This document shows positions 51,046 through 61,946 of a stretch of DNA of 64,000 bases, in pieces. The DNA is taken from contig JAQGBZ010000220.1 in assembly GCA_034687125.1 (NCBI GenBank), forward strand, positions 1-64,000, in the 5' to 3' direction. Numbering within the stretch: position 1 is the stretch's first letter; every line of letters starts with the position of its first letter. The DNA comes from Neelides folsomi (lineage: Eukaryota > Arthropoda > Collembola > Neelipleona > Neelidae). The notes under the pieces were generated by a model that was not told where the DNA came from, searched no databases, and saw nothing but the letters and a program-made list of their open reading frames with translations. A program made the position numbers and the translations under genes.

Positions 51046-53506
51046 ATGGAGTTGATAAAATCAATTTCCCTATTATTTTTTACCATTGCGTATCTTGCAA
51101 ACGCTCAAGATCCGCTCATCCAAATTCCACAAGGGAAAATCTTGGGAAGCGTAGGAGAATCAATATTTACTCAAAAGAAATTCGATTCTTTTTTAAAAAT
51201 CCCTTACGCAAAACCACCAATAGGACCATTGAGATTTAAGGTTAATAGGATTTATCTTCAACTCTAACATTAAACTTGAAATCTATTATAAATATTTAAT
51301 AATGATAATATTTTAAAAATATATAAAATAAGGCAGTGGAAAAAGCCGACAATTGGGAAGGAGTTTTGGATGGTCGAAATTATTCAGATATGTGTCCCCA
51401 AATTGGTGAAACCACCAACGAACCGACAGGATCTGAAGATTGCCTTTATTTGAATGTCTTTAGGCCTTCAGAAAATGAGGTGAAATAAGTATACTACATT
51501 TATGTAGACGGCTACATATTTTTATATGTTAGATATATTATATTGGATTTAACCAATTAAAATCTCATAGGGAGAAAACTCTAATTTTCCAGTTGTTGTT
51601 ATGATTCACGGAGGATCTTTCATGTTCGAATCAGGAGAAATTTACGGCCCAGGTTACTTCTTGGAGCACAATGTCGTTTACGTTACATTTAACTACAGAA
51701 TAGGAATTTTTGGATTTCTTAATTCAGGAGATGGAATTGTTCAAGGAAATATGGGATTGAAGTAAAAAATATCATTTAGAAAGCGAATTACTCTATGAAT
51801 CAATCCATTTAAAAATCACATTAAATATCTTATCATTGCTTTAATATTCTAAATGTTTACAGAGATCAAACGCTCGCTCTCAAATGGGTTCAGGTAAAGT
51901 AGAAATAAACATAAATTGCATAAGGTAATATGTATAAAATGAACACAAGTTATGGATTTTGAATTTCAGGAGAACATTCAATATTTTGGAGGAGACAAAG
52001 AACGCGTAACAATTTTTGGGCATAATTCTGGAGCAGTTTCTGTTCATTTGCATTTGATGTCTCCAATGTCGAAAGGTCAAAAATAAAGTTCATTGAATGT
52101 AACTTATCAATGAAAATTAAATTAAATATTTCATACTTTTGTTAAATTAGGATTATTTAGTAGAGTTGTATGTCAAAGTGGAACAGCATTGAGTCCCTGG
52201 AGCTTGATCTCAACTCAAACTGCTGCAAATAGGATGAAAAAATATGCGAAAGCTCTTGAATGCTCAACAGAATCAACCACCACAATGCTTGATTGCATTA
52301 ATGAGAAAGAGGTCACAGAGCTCACACAATACCAAGATGCGCTTCAAGTTAATTCACTTTTAACTTAATTAACTATAATTACTCTTAAATTACAATAATT
52401 CACAAGATTTAAGATTTTACATTTAATAGATTACATTGTATAGCATAAATGTAATTTGTAGGAATGGTACATTGACCCGTTGGTTATATTCGGCCCAACA
52501 ATTGAAACTGCTGGATCAGAAGAAAAATTCTTGCCCCAATCTCCATACAGAATGATGAAAAACGGACATTTAACCACAAATATCCCAATATTGATGGGAG
52601 TTAATTCAGATGAAGGACTTCTTCATTCAGCAGGTAAGCAAGAGAGGTGCAAATTCCTACTACTTACATTTAATATTTCATTATTTTCAATTAAAGAAAT
52701 TATTCACAATGGAATCCTTATGCGAGTTCTCGGACTTGAATGGGAACGTGCGGCTCCTATAACTCTCATGTACAGAGAAACATCAGCAATGGTAATGTTT
52801 ATGCTTTGTAATGAATAAAACCGGTAATTTTAAATGATCAACTTAATTATTATGATAGATGAACGATACAAGTAAAGCAATTCGTGAATTTTACTTCGGA
52901 GATCATGATGGAATTATGTCAAAGGAAGTGCTGGAAGAAATGACCAGCATGTATTCGGATAGATATTTCTTCCAACCTATTACAATAAGTGCAAATTCTC
53001 ATTTAAAATTCGGTGTCAATGCTCCATTCTATCTCTATTTGTTTGACTATGAGGGAAAGCACAGCATTGTAGAGAAAATTAAACATGTGGAAGGGAAATA
53101 TGGAGTTTGTCATTATGACCAAATTCAATATATTTCCGACACTCCTTATTTCCCACTGGTTGAAGATGACGAGGAAGTAAAATTTGCAAAGGCTTACATG
53201 GCCCAATTAGTCTCATTTTTCCAAATAGGGTAAATTGTTTTATTCTATCATGACTCATGATTTCGATTTTACGTTAATTAATAATTAAAAAGAGACCATT
53301 AAAATTGTAGAATTATTCCTGATTGGAAACGAGTATCAAAAGGAGAGCCTTTAATTTACAACAAGTTTGCAAGTGAAGAGAAAGTTGAGAACCCTTGGAA
53401 AGAGCGAATGCAGTTCTGGGACGGATTATTCTTATTAGAAAACGACCGTGACATGTCAATGCTCGGCGAGTTGGCTGAGTCACTCAAAGAAAAAGATGAA
53501 TTATAA
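51046..53506 (+). CDS. Carboxylesterase-like secreted protein, probably catalytically inactive
   Basis: Ten exons, 51046-51240, 51333-51479, 51571-51761, 51863-51893, 51970-52075, 52151-52347, 52462-52633, 52697-52791, 52859-53229 and 53311-53506, give 566 residues with signal peptide MELIKSISLLFFTIAYLANA. Type-B carboxylesterase landmarks: FLKIPYAKPPIGPLRFK, SEDCLYLNVF, VVVMIHGGSFMFESG (oxyanion region), VVYVTFNYRIGIFGFL and GNMGLKDQTLALKWVQ. The nucleophile elbow, normally GESAG, reads GHNSG (residues 205-209), so Asn207 replaces the catalytic Ser. The other triad residues appear present (Glu340 in GVNSDEG, His463 in GVCHYDQ). Inactive relatives such as neurotactin, glutactin and neuroligins act in adhesion, but here no membrane segment follows. 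Poly(A) signal AATAAA is at 53512-53517, only six bases after the stop. Confidence 0.9.
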
Positions 53507-53646
53507 AATTGAATAAATTTTAAGTATTTTAACCAAAAAATCGCTAGCGTGACATTTCTTTTAAAACATAGAAAAGAGATATTGTTCGAAATTTCTGAAA
53601 ATTTTAATAAGATTAAGTTTCAATTAAAGTTTCGCGTCATTTGACA

Positions 53647-54658
53647 ATGAGTACAACTGGAAGTTCAGATGATGAGAGCAGTCGCGAGAAATTGGCAAGA
53701 GAAAGCATAAGCAATCAATCCGTAAATGGGTTCGTAATTTCTGATGACACGGAAAATGAAGACACAGAGAAATCTACTGAAAAAAGCGATTCGACCACCG
53801 ATTCTCAAGATAATCAAATTTTGCTCCAAGAAATTCCCGTAGTTGGTCTTATACGCTAATTTTAATAAATATCAAATAAAATGTAAATTAAAGAATAATG
53901 TTGATGAATGGTTTAAGGACACTGGCGAGAATAAATCATTTGCGCTTTTTGGAGCCGAAAATCGACCCGACTTCATCACAGACGAAGACAAGATCGAAGG
54001 AAATTTTCTCATTTCACCAGAACCCGTTGAAACAATTGTTTACACATTGCGAAAATCACAAGACGATTCTTTAGAATGCAATCGGAGTTTGTAACAATTA
54101 CGCAATATGCCAATAAACAAATATATTATGTATATGGTATTTATGAAATTATTAAAACCTTAATTTTTCATTCAGATACCCGAAATGGAAGTATGGTGAA
54201 TCGAATGCAAACTTACAGACTCTCTGGGGATTCGAATAGAGTGTCATTTCAAGAAGATCGAGCTTCGTCATTCACTGTATTAATTTATGTTTATCCTTTG
54301 TAGATTGTTAATTGTTCTTTGTTGGGTAATGGATTAATTAATAAACGTATGTGAATAGGACAATGAACTACCAGAGATGGTAAATGAAATACCAGATGAG
54401 GGGTCGAGACGAAACTCCAACACTTATGCACTTGACATTGAAGTGAAAAAGATCGCAAGTGGAAATGGTGAAGGTGTTGGAATTGGCATGGAAGGAGAAG
54501 GCTTGGAAGGAATTTGTGGACAAACTCCGAAAAAGAAGAAGAAATGGAGATGTAAAATGACCAAAACTAAAATTATCATCATCTTCACGACTGCTTTTCT
54601 TGTGTTATTTGCCATTCCCTTCGTCTTCGTCCTTTCATTTTTTATGCTTAAAGAATAA
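53647..54658 (+). CDS. C-terminally anchored acidic protein, unrecognised
   Basis: Four exons, 53647-53838, 53894-54086, 54176-54276 and 54359-54658, give 261 residues. The N-terminal 70 residues are Ser/Asp/Glu/Thr-rich and likely disordered. The middle holds NNVDEWFKDTGENKSFALFG and a short RMQTYRLSGDSNRVSFQ segment. The last exon has a Gly/Glu run, then PKKKKKWRCKMTK and a single hydrophobic helix IIIIFTTAFLVLFAIPFVFV ending five residues before the stop. This is the layout of a tail-anchored or type II protein with positive residues on the cytoplasmic side. No domain is recognised. The splice phases fit, but the first and third introns are short and one donor (GTTTGT) is weak. Confidence 0.65.
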
Positions 54659-55029
54659 ATTACAAAGTTTTTAATGCCTGACTAAGAATGAGTATTTTAT
54701 TCAAATGAAATAAAATTATATTGTTTATGTAGAATCTTGAATAATTCACTTCAATCATAAATAATTTAACTATTTAACCAATTAAGACTCGATACGAATA
54801 TCTTGGAGTAGAATGAGTAACTAAGCTCGTTCAATTCAATTAAGATCTTACAATCTTACTAACTTCTTAACATTTATGAACATTCATAACGGAACTCATA
54901 CAATGAAGGTATTTAGATTTAACTTGCATTTAAACAATGCCTTATAGCACAACAAAGGAATATTTATGAATCTAACAATAAGAGAATTATTGTATCACAA
55001 ATACTACTTCACTTACCACATAACATATT
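54659..55029. other. Convergent 3' interval before CISD2
   Basis: AT-rich 3' UTR sequence of two converging genes. Nothing else was seen. Confidence 0.5.
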
Positions 55030-55855
55030 TTATTTCTTTTTCTTTACAATGAGTGGTCCAACGTTGTCCCCTGTTTCCTCATTATGAGCATTGTGAGACC
55101 CATCGCACAAAGGAAACTAAAATGATCCAAAATCACCAATCAATATCGTAATTAATAAATATTAATAAATAGCATTAATATTGTCTCTTATTTAAAAATC
55201 TTGATAAAAATTGATTGAAAGGATTACTTTTGTAGATTTCCAACATCGACAGTAAACCACTTGATTTTTGTCTCCCATATCTTCAATGTCAAGAGTGTCG
55301 ACGACCTTTGCACAGTCCTTCTTTATGCACTTGTTGACTTTCCCATCACACGCTTTTGCTTTTTCAATCTTGGTTGTGACACTCTTGTAAGAGTAATATG
55401 CGATGGATCCGAAGAGAAATGATAATGGAGTTAGTGAAACCCATTCACGAACTACAATAAAAAAATAATTTACATGAAACATTTAATATGCTTTACACGA
55501 CTTGATTAATAAATTAAAGATATGAACACATAAATACTTAATTATTATTATACTTTTAATATTCATTACTAATTACATTAAAATTTGTTTTGAAATAAAA
55601 TAATTAATTACACAAAAATAGATAAGTCCCTATTGTCAGGCTATGGGCTATACCCCTATACCATTAAAGGCATGCACATTATAAACAAATCATTAAAGCT
55701 TGCTTATATGCAAAATATGCTATATAGTCAAAATCAAATGTCATTTGGTGAACTTTACTTGATAAGTGGAAAATTCCTCCCACGGATTTTGGAATAGGCA
55801 GATTGGCCAAATAATGAGGAATATTCACACGAATGAGATTAGAAAGCGATTCCAT
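55030..55855 (-). CDS. CISD2: CDGSH iron-sulfur domain protein 2
   Basis: Three exons, 55855-55759, 55451-55228 and 55116-55030, give 135 residues, the same length as human CISD2. It is a 2Fe-2S protein anchored in ER and mitochondrial outer membrane, linked to Ca2+ handling, autophagy and redox sensing. The N-terminus MESLSNLIRVNIPHYLANLP resembles other CISD2 proteins. One transmembrane helix follows (residues about 40-57, LTPLSFLFGSIAYYSYKS). The CDGSH domain shows VVDTLDIEDMGD, YCRCWKSTKFPLCDGSH with the complete three-Cys one-His cluster ligand set, and NEETGDNVGPLIVKKKK at the end. All cluster ligands are intact, so a working protein is expected. Confidence 0.96.
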
Positions 55856-56169
55856 TTTCAAATTAATGACAAAAAATAATTAAATGATGGGAGTAAGTAT
55901 ACTCTTTGTACTTTTAAATAATTAAAGGTGAAAGATCAAAAGACAGAGTGAAGTTGTCCAGTTTGTCCACTTGTAGAATAATAATTGAAAAGTCCCAGCT
56001 TCGCTCTTCATTTAGGAAGACGGAAGAGACTGGCGTATTAGGACGTATTTCGCACTGTGAGTAAGGTTGTGAGTAAGGTGGGTTTGTTTATGAGTAACAA
56101 ATTGCATCTTTCTTTTCCTCAAGTTTAATTAATTTATTTTAAAATAACAAAGATTGAACAAGATTGACA
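55856..56169. other. Divergent promoter interval between CISD2 and a small membrane protein gene
   Basis: A 314-bp gap serving both genes. The plus side has a short leader before ATG 56170. No strong motif was seen. Confidence 0.45.
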
Positions 56170-56807
56170 ATGGGGAAGTTATCTGGTCTTATTGGTGCAT
56201 TGATCTTCATCGGCGTTGTTGGTCTCATAGTTTGGTTTTGCTGTTTGAGGAATAAAAAGCATCCTCGCGTGCAACGCTTTTTGTCTTCTTTCCGTTCGGG
56301 TAATTTTTATAAATAATTATCATTTACCATTATCAAACAATACATAAACATCGATCACTAATGAGTAATTTTTTAAATTATATGAATGAAGTATTATCTA
56401 TTTTACCACATAGGGCCGACAACGAACAACTCACGACCTGAAGAAATCTCTTCGGTTAGAAATGATCAACCACAGGCGATTACTCATGGACATTTTAATC
56501 CGAATCCATACTCCGTCCAACACAGTCAGAATCAACAACAAGCGTATGCTCCACCTCAACAACCTTATGCTCCTCAACAACAATACGTCGCACATCAAGC
56601 ATATCCCATGCCAATGCCGATGCCTTACAATGAAAATTTTCAACAAAATTCAAACTTGCCTTACCCAACAGGTGAGTTGAACATTTTACATTTCCAAATA
56701 TATAATTTAGACATATAATTTATACATTATTAAATTAATGTTTTGATTCAATAGTACCTGGATGTGACGAACTTCCACCACCGTACCATGCTATAATCAA
56801 ACATTGA
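56170..56807 (+). CDS. Small Shisa/WBP1-like membrane protein with PPPY motif
   Basis: Three exons, 56170-56299, 56414-56671 and 56755-56807, give 146 residues. A single N-terminal hydrophobic helix (LSGLIGALIFIGVVGLIVWF) is followed by CCLRNKK, a likely palmitoylated, positively charged boundary that puts the tail in the cytoplasm. The tail is Pro/Gln/Tyr/Met-rich with repeated QQPYAP-type and PMPMPMPY segments and ends GCDELPPPYHAIIKH. The PPPY near the C-terminus is a canonical docking motif for WW domains such as NEDD4-family ubiquitin ligases. The layout resembles Shisa or WBP1/VOPP1 adaptors, but the Cys-rich ectodomain of true Shisa proteins is missing. Confidence 0.7.
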
Positions 56808-57458
56808 CGAAACTTACGATGAGCTTTCACTCCCGCATTTTCTTGCATTACTGACTAACTTTAAAGTACAAAATCTGTACTGGTTCAACTTGAAATCTTT
56901 AAAACCTGTGTCAAATCATTTTTGGTGAATCTTTAACCTTATGAAATTATCTAATATTACAATATTTTTATTAATATGTCTGTATACACTGTTCTTATCT
57001 AATACTTATTATATTTTAGATATTTAAATATTTATAATGCGCTTGTATTATAATTTTATATAACATCACCGAATTATACTCAATACTCTATAAAATTACA
57101 TATTTTATTTGTGTTTTTATATACCTTCAATTACATTAATTTTATTTCGCAACTTGCTTACGACATGTAATATATCTACGCTTCGTATAATAAACAAATG
57201 AATAAACATACTAAAAAGCCAAAAATGGAACCATCTCTCATTGACTGATTTTATTTCAAAAAAATCAATGTCACAAATTAGTCATTCTTCTCATTATAAA
57301 ATTATTTCATGAAAGTAAAGATAATTGAGTATATAAATACACGATAGAAAATAAAAGTGTAGTTGACAGAACTTTTTCATAAAGAATATATGTTTATGCA
57401 TTATATAATACTAATAATAAAGTAGGAATATTAAATAAAAGGAAAGGAAACGTGCAAT
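56808..57458. other. 3' UTR interval, convergent with NCBP2
   Basis: Very AT-rich. It contains the 3' ends of the small membrane protein gene and of NCBP2. No coding frame was seen. Confidence 0.5.
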
Positions 57459-58109
57459 TTAAATATTTTCCATATTTCCAAACATTTTCCCGTAGCCCCC
57501 TCGGCCAGAGTCGAAATCTTTTCTGAATTCATCTCGAACTTGGCCACCAGTTTTTCCTCGACCGTACTGGCGTCCCTCCTAATGAACAAAGTTAAAATTA
57601 TTAGAAATGCTTTATATTCTTTAAAGTTTGCATTAAAATATATGGAGGTACCTCGAAGCCAGCGTCGTAGTCTGTTCGGATGACCCGATCATCAAGTCGA
57701 GTTCCATTGACATATCTCATGGCATTCTCACAATCATCTCGGCCATAATATTCCACAAAACAAAAACCGCAAGGCGTCTTCTTGAATCTATCCAATCCCA
57801 TGATAATTCTTCGGACGTCTCCGCATTTTGAGAATAATTCGCTGATTTGATATTCTCTTGTGAAAAATGAAAGGTTCCCAACGTAGAGCGTCGTTGTTAG
57901 TAGAAGACGCTTCTCGAGATCAGTTTGGGTTCCCTGTTTCAAATTAATTAAAAAAACTAATTTAAAGATTTAATTTAATTTACATTTTTCCCTAATCGTA
58001 ATCTTCATCAGTATAATTAAAGTGCATTTAATTTTTTAGAGCCAATATAAACAACCGGCGAATTTACCTTAAAGAGTTGATCACGGTAGTCGCTCAACTT
58101 TGCACTCAT
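57459..58109 (-). CDS. NCBP2: Nuclear cap-binding protein subunit 2 (CBP20)
   Basis: Three exons, 58109-58068, 57933-57652 and 57578-57459, give 147 residues (human 156). It binds the 7-methylguanosine cap of nascent transcripts as a heterodimer with CBP80/NCBP1, supporting splicing, 3' processing and export. One RNA recognition motif: RNP2 [13 protein letters not shown]1 GFCFVEYYG, with [17 protein letters not shown] between them. The N-terminal [20 protein letters not shown] and the C-terminal tail [20 protein letters not shown] with [10 protein letters not shown] are family-specific; the conserved tyrosines that stack on the cap are in these parts. The tail is slightly shorter than in vertebrates. 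Confidence 0.96.
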
Positions 58110-59273
58110 TTTATATAAATTCTTCCCTTATGTGCGTAAGTTATGAAATTAATTGTTAAGTTAATTTACCACGATCGTTATCACTGTTAAAGTTAATGTA
58201 AAATCATTGAATTGGTTTTATGACTCGAAAAGAAATCGAAAATCCTCAACAATTTATAAAATAGGAAGCATAGCATAGCAGGATATAGCTTCTTATATTC
58301 TCTCTCATTCAATTGTAAATTTTCCATTCACAATTCACATGCAAGAACCACGCACACTTCTCACAAGTTCGTACTTTTAAAAAAGTACAAATTGACTCTT
58401 TAAACGGTTTAAATTTAAAGTTAAGATAATTATAATTAAGACATAAGTATATTAAAACCATTCTGTATACGTGACACATAGTATTAAATAATACAAAAAG
58501 TTCTCAACCGTTTTGATCGACCAGTCCATGATACATTTTATTTTTGAACTTGAGCCAAAATATCTGCTAGTATTTTATCGGGTATTTTTAACTTTTTGCA
58601 AGCCCTAGAATACTTAAATAGGTTAAAATAACAGCGATTAACAAATCTGTACATTTTAGTCTTTTATTTACATTTCTTTTACTTTAAATAAATTATTCTT
58701 TATATCAGTTTAATGAGTTTCTAATAATTTGTCTGGTAATCTTTTAACGATAATTGTTATCTGTATGCCTTCATAAATATAATTTATAAACATTTATTTT
58801 ATAAGATTAGTTTATCAACATTGAACTTAACACAGACATATCAAATTACTTCGGACAATGCATTGATCATGCATTGATAGAAAGTTTGAAAAGTATACAG
58901 CTTTAATGGGCTGCGAATCCAACACCAGCAAAGATATAACATAAACCACGTTGTTTGTCAAGCTTATTAACTTTATGGTTGACTCGTTAGCGTGAGAACC
59001 ATTTAAGCAAAATCTGACTCATTCTCGATCAATATTATCTTGCAAGGCTGAAAATTGCTTAATTACATAACCTTGTAATAAGTTAACCAGGAAGCTTTAA
59101 TATAATTTATTATTCAGATTAGCAACTCTATTTTAACCACAAACCACCATTGCAATATAATAGGTAATTACTCCTTCGTCACGTTCTCTATGAAAGTTGT
59201 TAAATCAAGTAATGAGATTCTCATCACATCAGTAGCATAATTTTTAGTCTTCTTTAACCACATTAATTACAAG
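58110..59273. other. Divergent interval between NCBP2 and the mitochondrial carrier
   Basis: About 1.1 kb of AT-rich sequence that must hold both promoters. No open frame, repeat array or RNA gene was supported. Confidence 0.5.
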
Positions 59274-60934
59274 ATGAGCCCCAAAAGTGGCGGCTTAGAT
59301 GAGGTCGGATGGAGACACTTTGTTTATGGCGGACTTGCATCTTGTGTCGCTGAATCTGGTAAGTATTTATGTTATTCTTATTTCATTAAACATTAAGATC
59401 AATTTAAAATCAATTTAATAATTAATTAACTTTTCAGGCACATTTCCACTTGATACGACCAAGACTCGGCTTCAAGTTCAGGGCCAACAGTCGACTCATA
59501 TGATTTCTTCTGGAGTTTCTCCGATTCGGACAATGTACAAAGGGATGTTTGATGCTCTTGTAAGAATTCCTAAAGAAGAAGGACTTCAAGCTCTCTACAG
59601 AGGGTATAATTTACATTTATTGTTAGTATTATAAAAATCTTAATTGTTTACATATTCATATATTAAATCCATTATTAAATCAGTAATAATGAGTATTTTT
59701 ATAGCCTCGCTCCGGCATTATTAAGACAAAGTATTTACGGTACATTAAAATTTGGAATTTACTATTCACTGAAGAAACTCCTCCATGAAGAACACGTTGC
59801 TTCAAATATTCTCATTGCCGTTGTTGCGGGTAAAAAGTTTAAAACTTTGTAAAAGAAACGAGTTAAATTCAGTAAGGAATATAAGTTAACATGAGATTAA
59901 CATTATCATTAAGGAATGGGAAGCAGTGCAATTGCAAATCCTACCGATGTTCTTAAAGTTCGAATGCAAGTAGCAGGATCTGGAGCTAAGAAATCACTAT
60001 ATGCCTCGTTCAACAGTATTTACCAGAACGAAGGAATTCGAGGTTTATGGAGGGTAATTTTTTCTTATAGTTTGATAAAGATATTTTCTCATTAAGAGAT
60101 ATTCATTAAACTAAATAATCATTAAAAAATTTTCACAGGGTGTCGGACCTACGTCACAAAGAGCAGGTAAAATTTCTCATAAAATAATTTTAATATAATA
60201 CCTAAATTAGATTAAACGAGCAACTTTATTCATGAAAGGTATTATCGCTGCTGTCGAACTCCCGGTCTATGATGGATTCAAGAAGTATTTTGTCGATTCG
60301 GGAATCATGGCAGACTCAGTACCAAATCATATTGTGTAATAAAAATTACTCCAAATTATTATTTAAATTAAACATACCTATATCGATCAATAATTTGCCT
60401 TATTATTATTATGTTCATCGAATTCAATTTAAGTTAATAAATCTTTTTTAAAAAACAGATCGAGTTTTGCAGCTAGTTTAGCCGCCGCTGTAGCTTCAAC
60501 TCCGGTCGACGTTATTAGAGTAAATATTCATTACCTATGTATTTAATATAAATAAGCCTAACCATTTATTTCCAATTAATTTAATTAAAACTATAAAATT
60601 AACAGACGAGGCTAATGAGTCAAAGGCAACATTCGAATCTCCTATCAACTTCAATAGAGACTGTTGGAGAATCAGTTGGAAAAGTTTACATGAGCAGGTA
60701 TTTATGCTTTTCCTAAACTTAAATGAAACTACATAATGTCTCACTCATTGTCGGAACTTTAACATGTGCATTAATTTTAATTATGATTTTTATTACAGCT
60801 GGGACTGTTTAGTAACAACATTGAGACACGAAGGGTTTCGAGCTCTTTACAAAGGATTTCTTCCTGCTTGGTTGAGGATGGGCCCTTGGAACCTCATCTT
60901 TTTTACTTCATATGAACAGCTCCTTCGGATTTGA
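59274..60934 (+). CDS. Mitochondrial carrier, SLC25A14/SLC25A30 (UCP5/KMCP1) type
   Basis: Nine exons, 59274-59358, 59438-59603, 59705-59829, 59914-60053, 60139-60166, 60239-60335, 60459-60519, 60606-60697 and 60799-60934, give 309 residues. It belongs to the uncoupling-protein-related branch in the inner mitochondrial membrane. Three carrier repeats each start with the P-x-D/E-x-x-K/R signature: [27 protein letters not shown] and PVDVIRTRLMSQ. Repeat-end motifs [18 protein letters not shown] and [19 protein letters not shown] are present. The opening [19 protein letters not shown] is typical of the SLC25A14/30 (BMCP1/UCP5) group rather than UCP1-3. One exon is only 28 nt long. Substrate is not settled for this branch; anion or sulfur-oxyanion transport has been reported for relatives. 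Confidence 0.93.
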
Positions 60935-61946
60935 ACTTTTTATTATAAATAATATTCTTATTATTATGACTTAAATTTTAAAAAGTAACATAGTATTATC
61001 AATCGATTCGTCGCAAATGCAAACAGAGCAGCACAGAGTATTCAACGAAAATGCGAAAAGCTCCCTTTAATAAAGAGTTTTACATATCGACTCCGATTTA
61101 AATATTCTTAATATTAGAAGAAAGACAATTTATGAATTATGAGGCAATCAGTTAAATTGTTATTATATGAGAAATACTATAATGTAGTTAGAAAGAGAAA
61201 AGAAATTAATGTATATTTATGAATAAAAGTCATAAACTTTTATTGCTTGCAAAACACACTCAATTCGTATTTTATTATTTCGTTTTTCTCAACTGGCCTT
61301 CATTTTCATAATTAATAAGTGGTGTAGAAAATTCATCATATAAATAAGTATGTCATTACACTACATTTAATTACATTATGAAATATACATACACTCACTC
61401 GGAGAAAACACCTGTCACATTTTAACTTTTAGTCACGCCTTAAAAATAAAATATTTTTAAATTTAAAATACATGCTTATTTGTACAATAATAATTAGATA
61501 AACTCCGCCTGCAATTTAAGTCCCCTGTTTAATTTAAATAATACAAAATAAAGTAACCTTTATTGGCATTAATAAACAATTTTATTAAAGTAACGATTTA
61601 ATTAAAGATATAATATATTGTTATATTTTAATTATATACTATACACACAGTATATTACACAGTATCCATTTTACAGGGAATGAATACAATTTTTGATTAA
61701 ATAATTATTTAGCTTATAAAAAAATTAAGTAAAAATAATATTGCATTCGTTCCCCGATTCAATTCTATGTATTGCAATGCTTATTAAATAGTTTAACTGA
61801 AAAGTATAAAACTGACATTCAATTAGGAAAAAATCTTTAATAAACAAATGCTGAGGTAATATAATTATATAATATTGTTATAAAACATTTTATAATTAAT
61901 AGGATAATTGTGAATTTGCACAAATGAACTGAAAGAGAGATTTACA
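60935..61946. other. Convergent 3' interval
   Basis: AT-rich 3' UTRs of the carrier and of the minus-strand RAD54L2 gene. No coding frame was seen. Confidence 0.5.
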
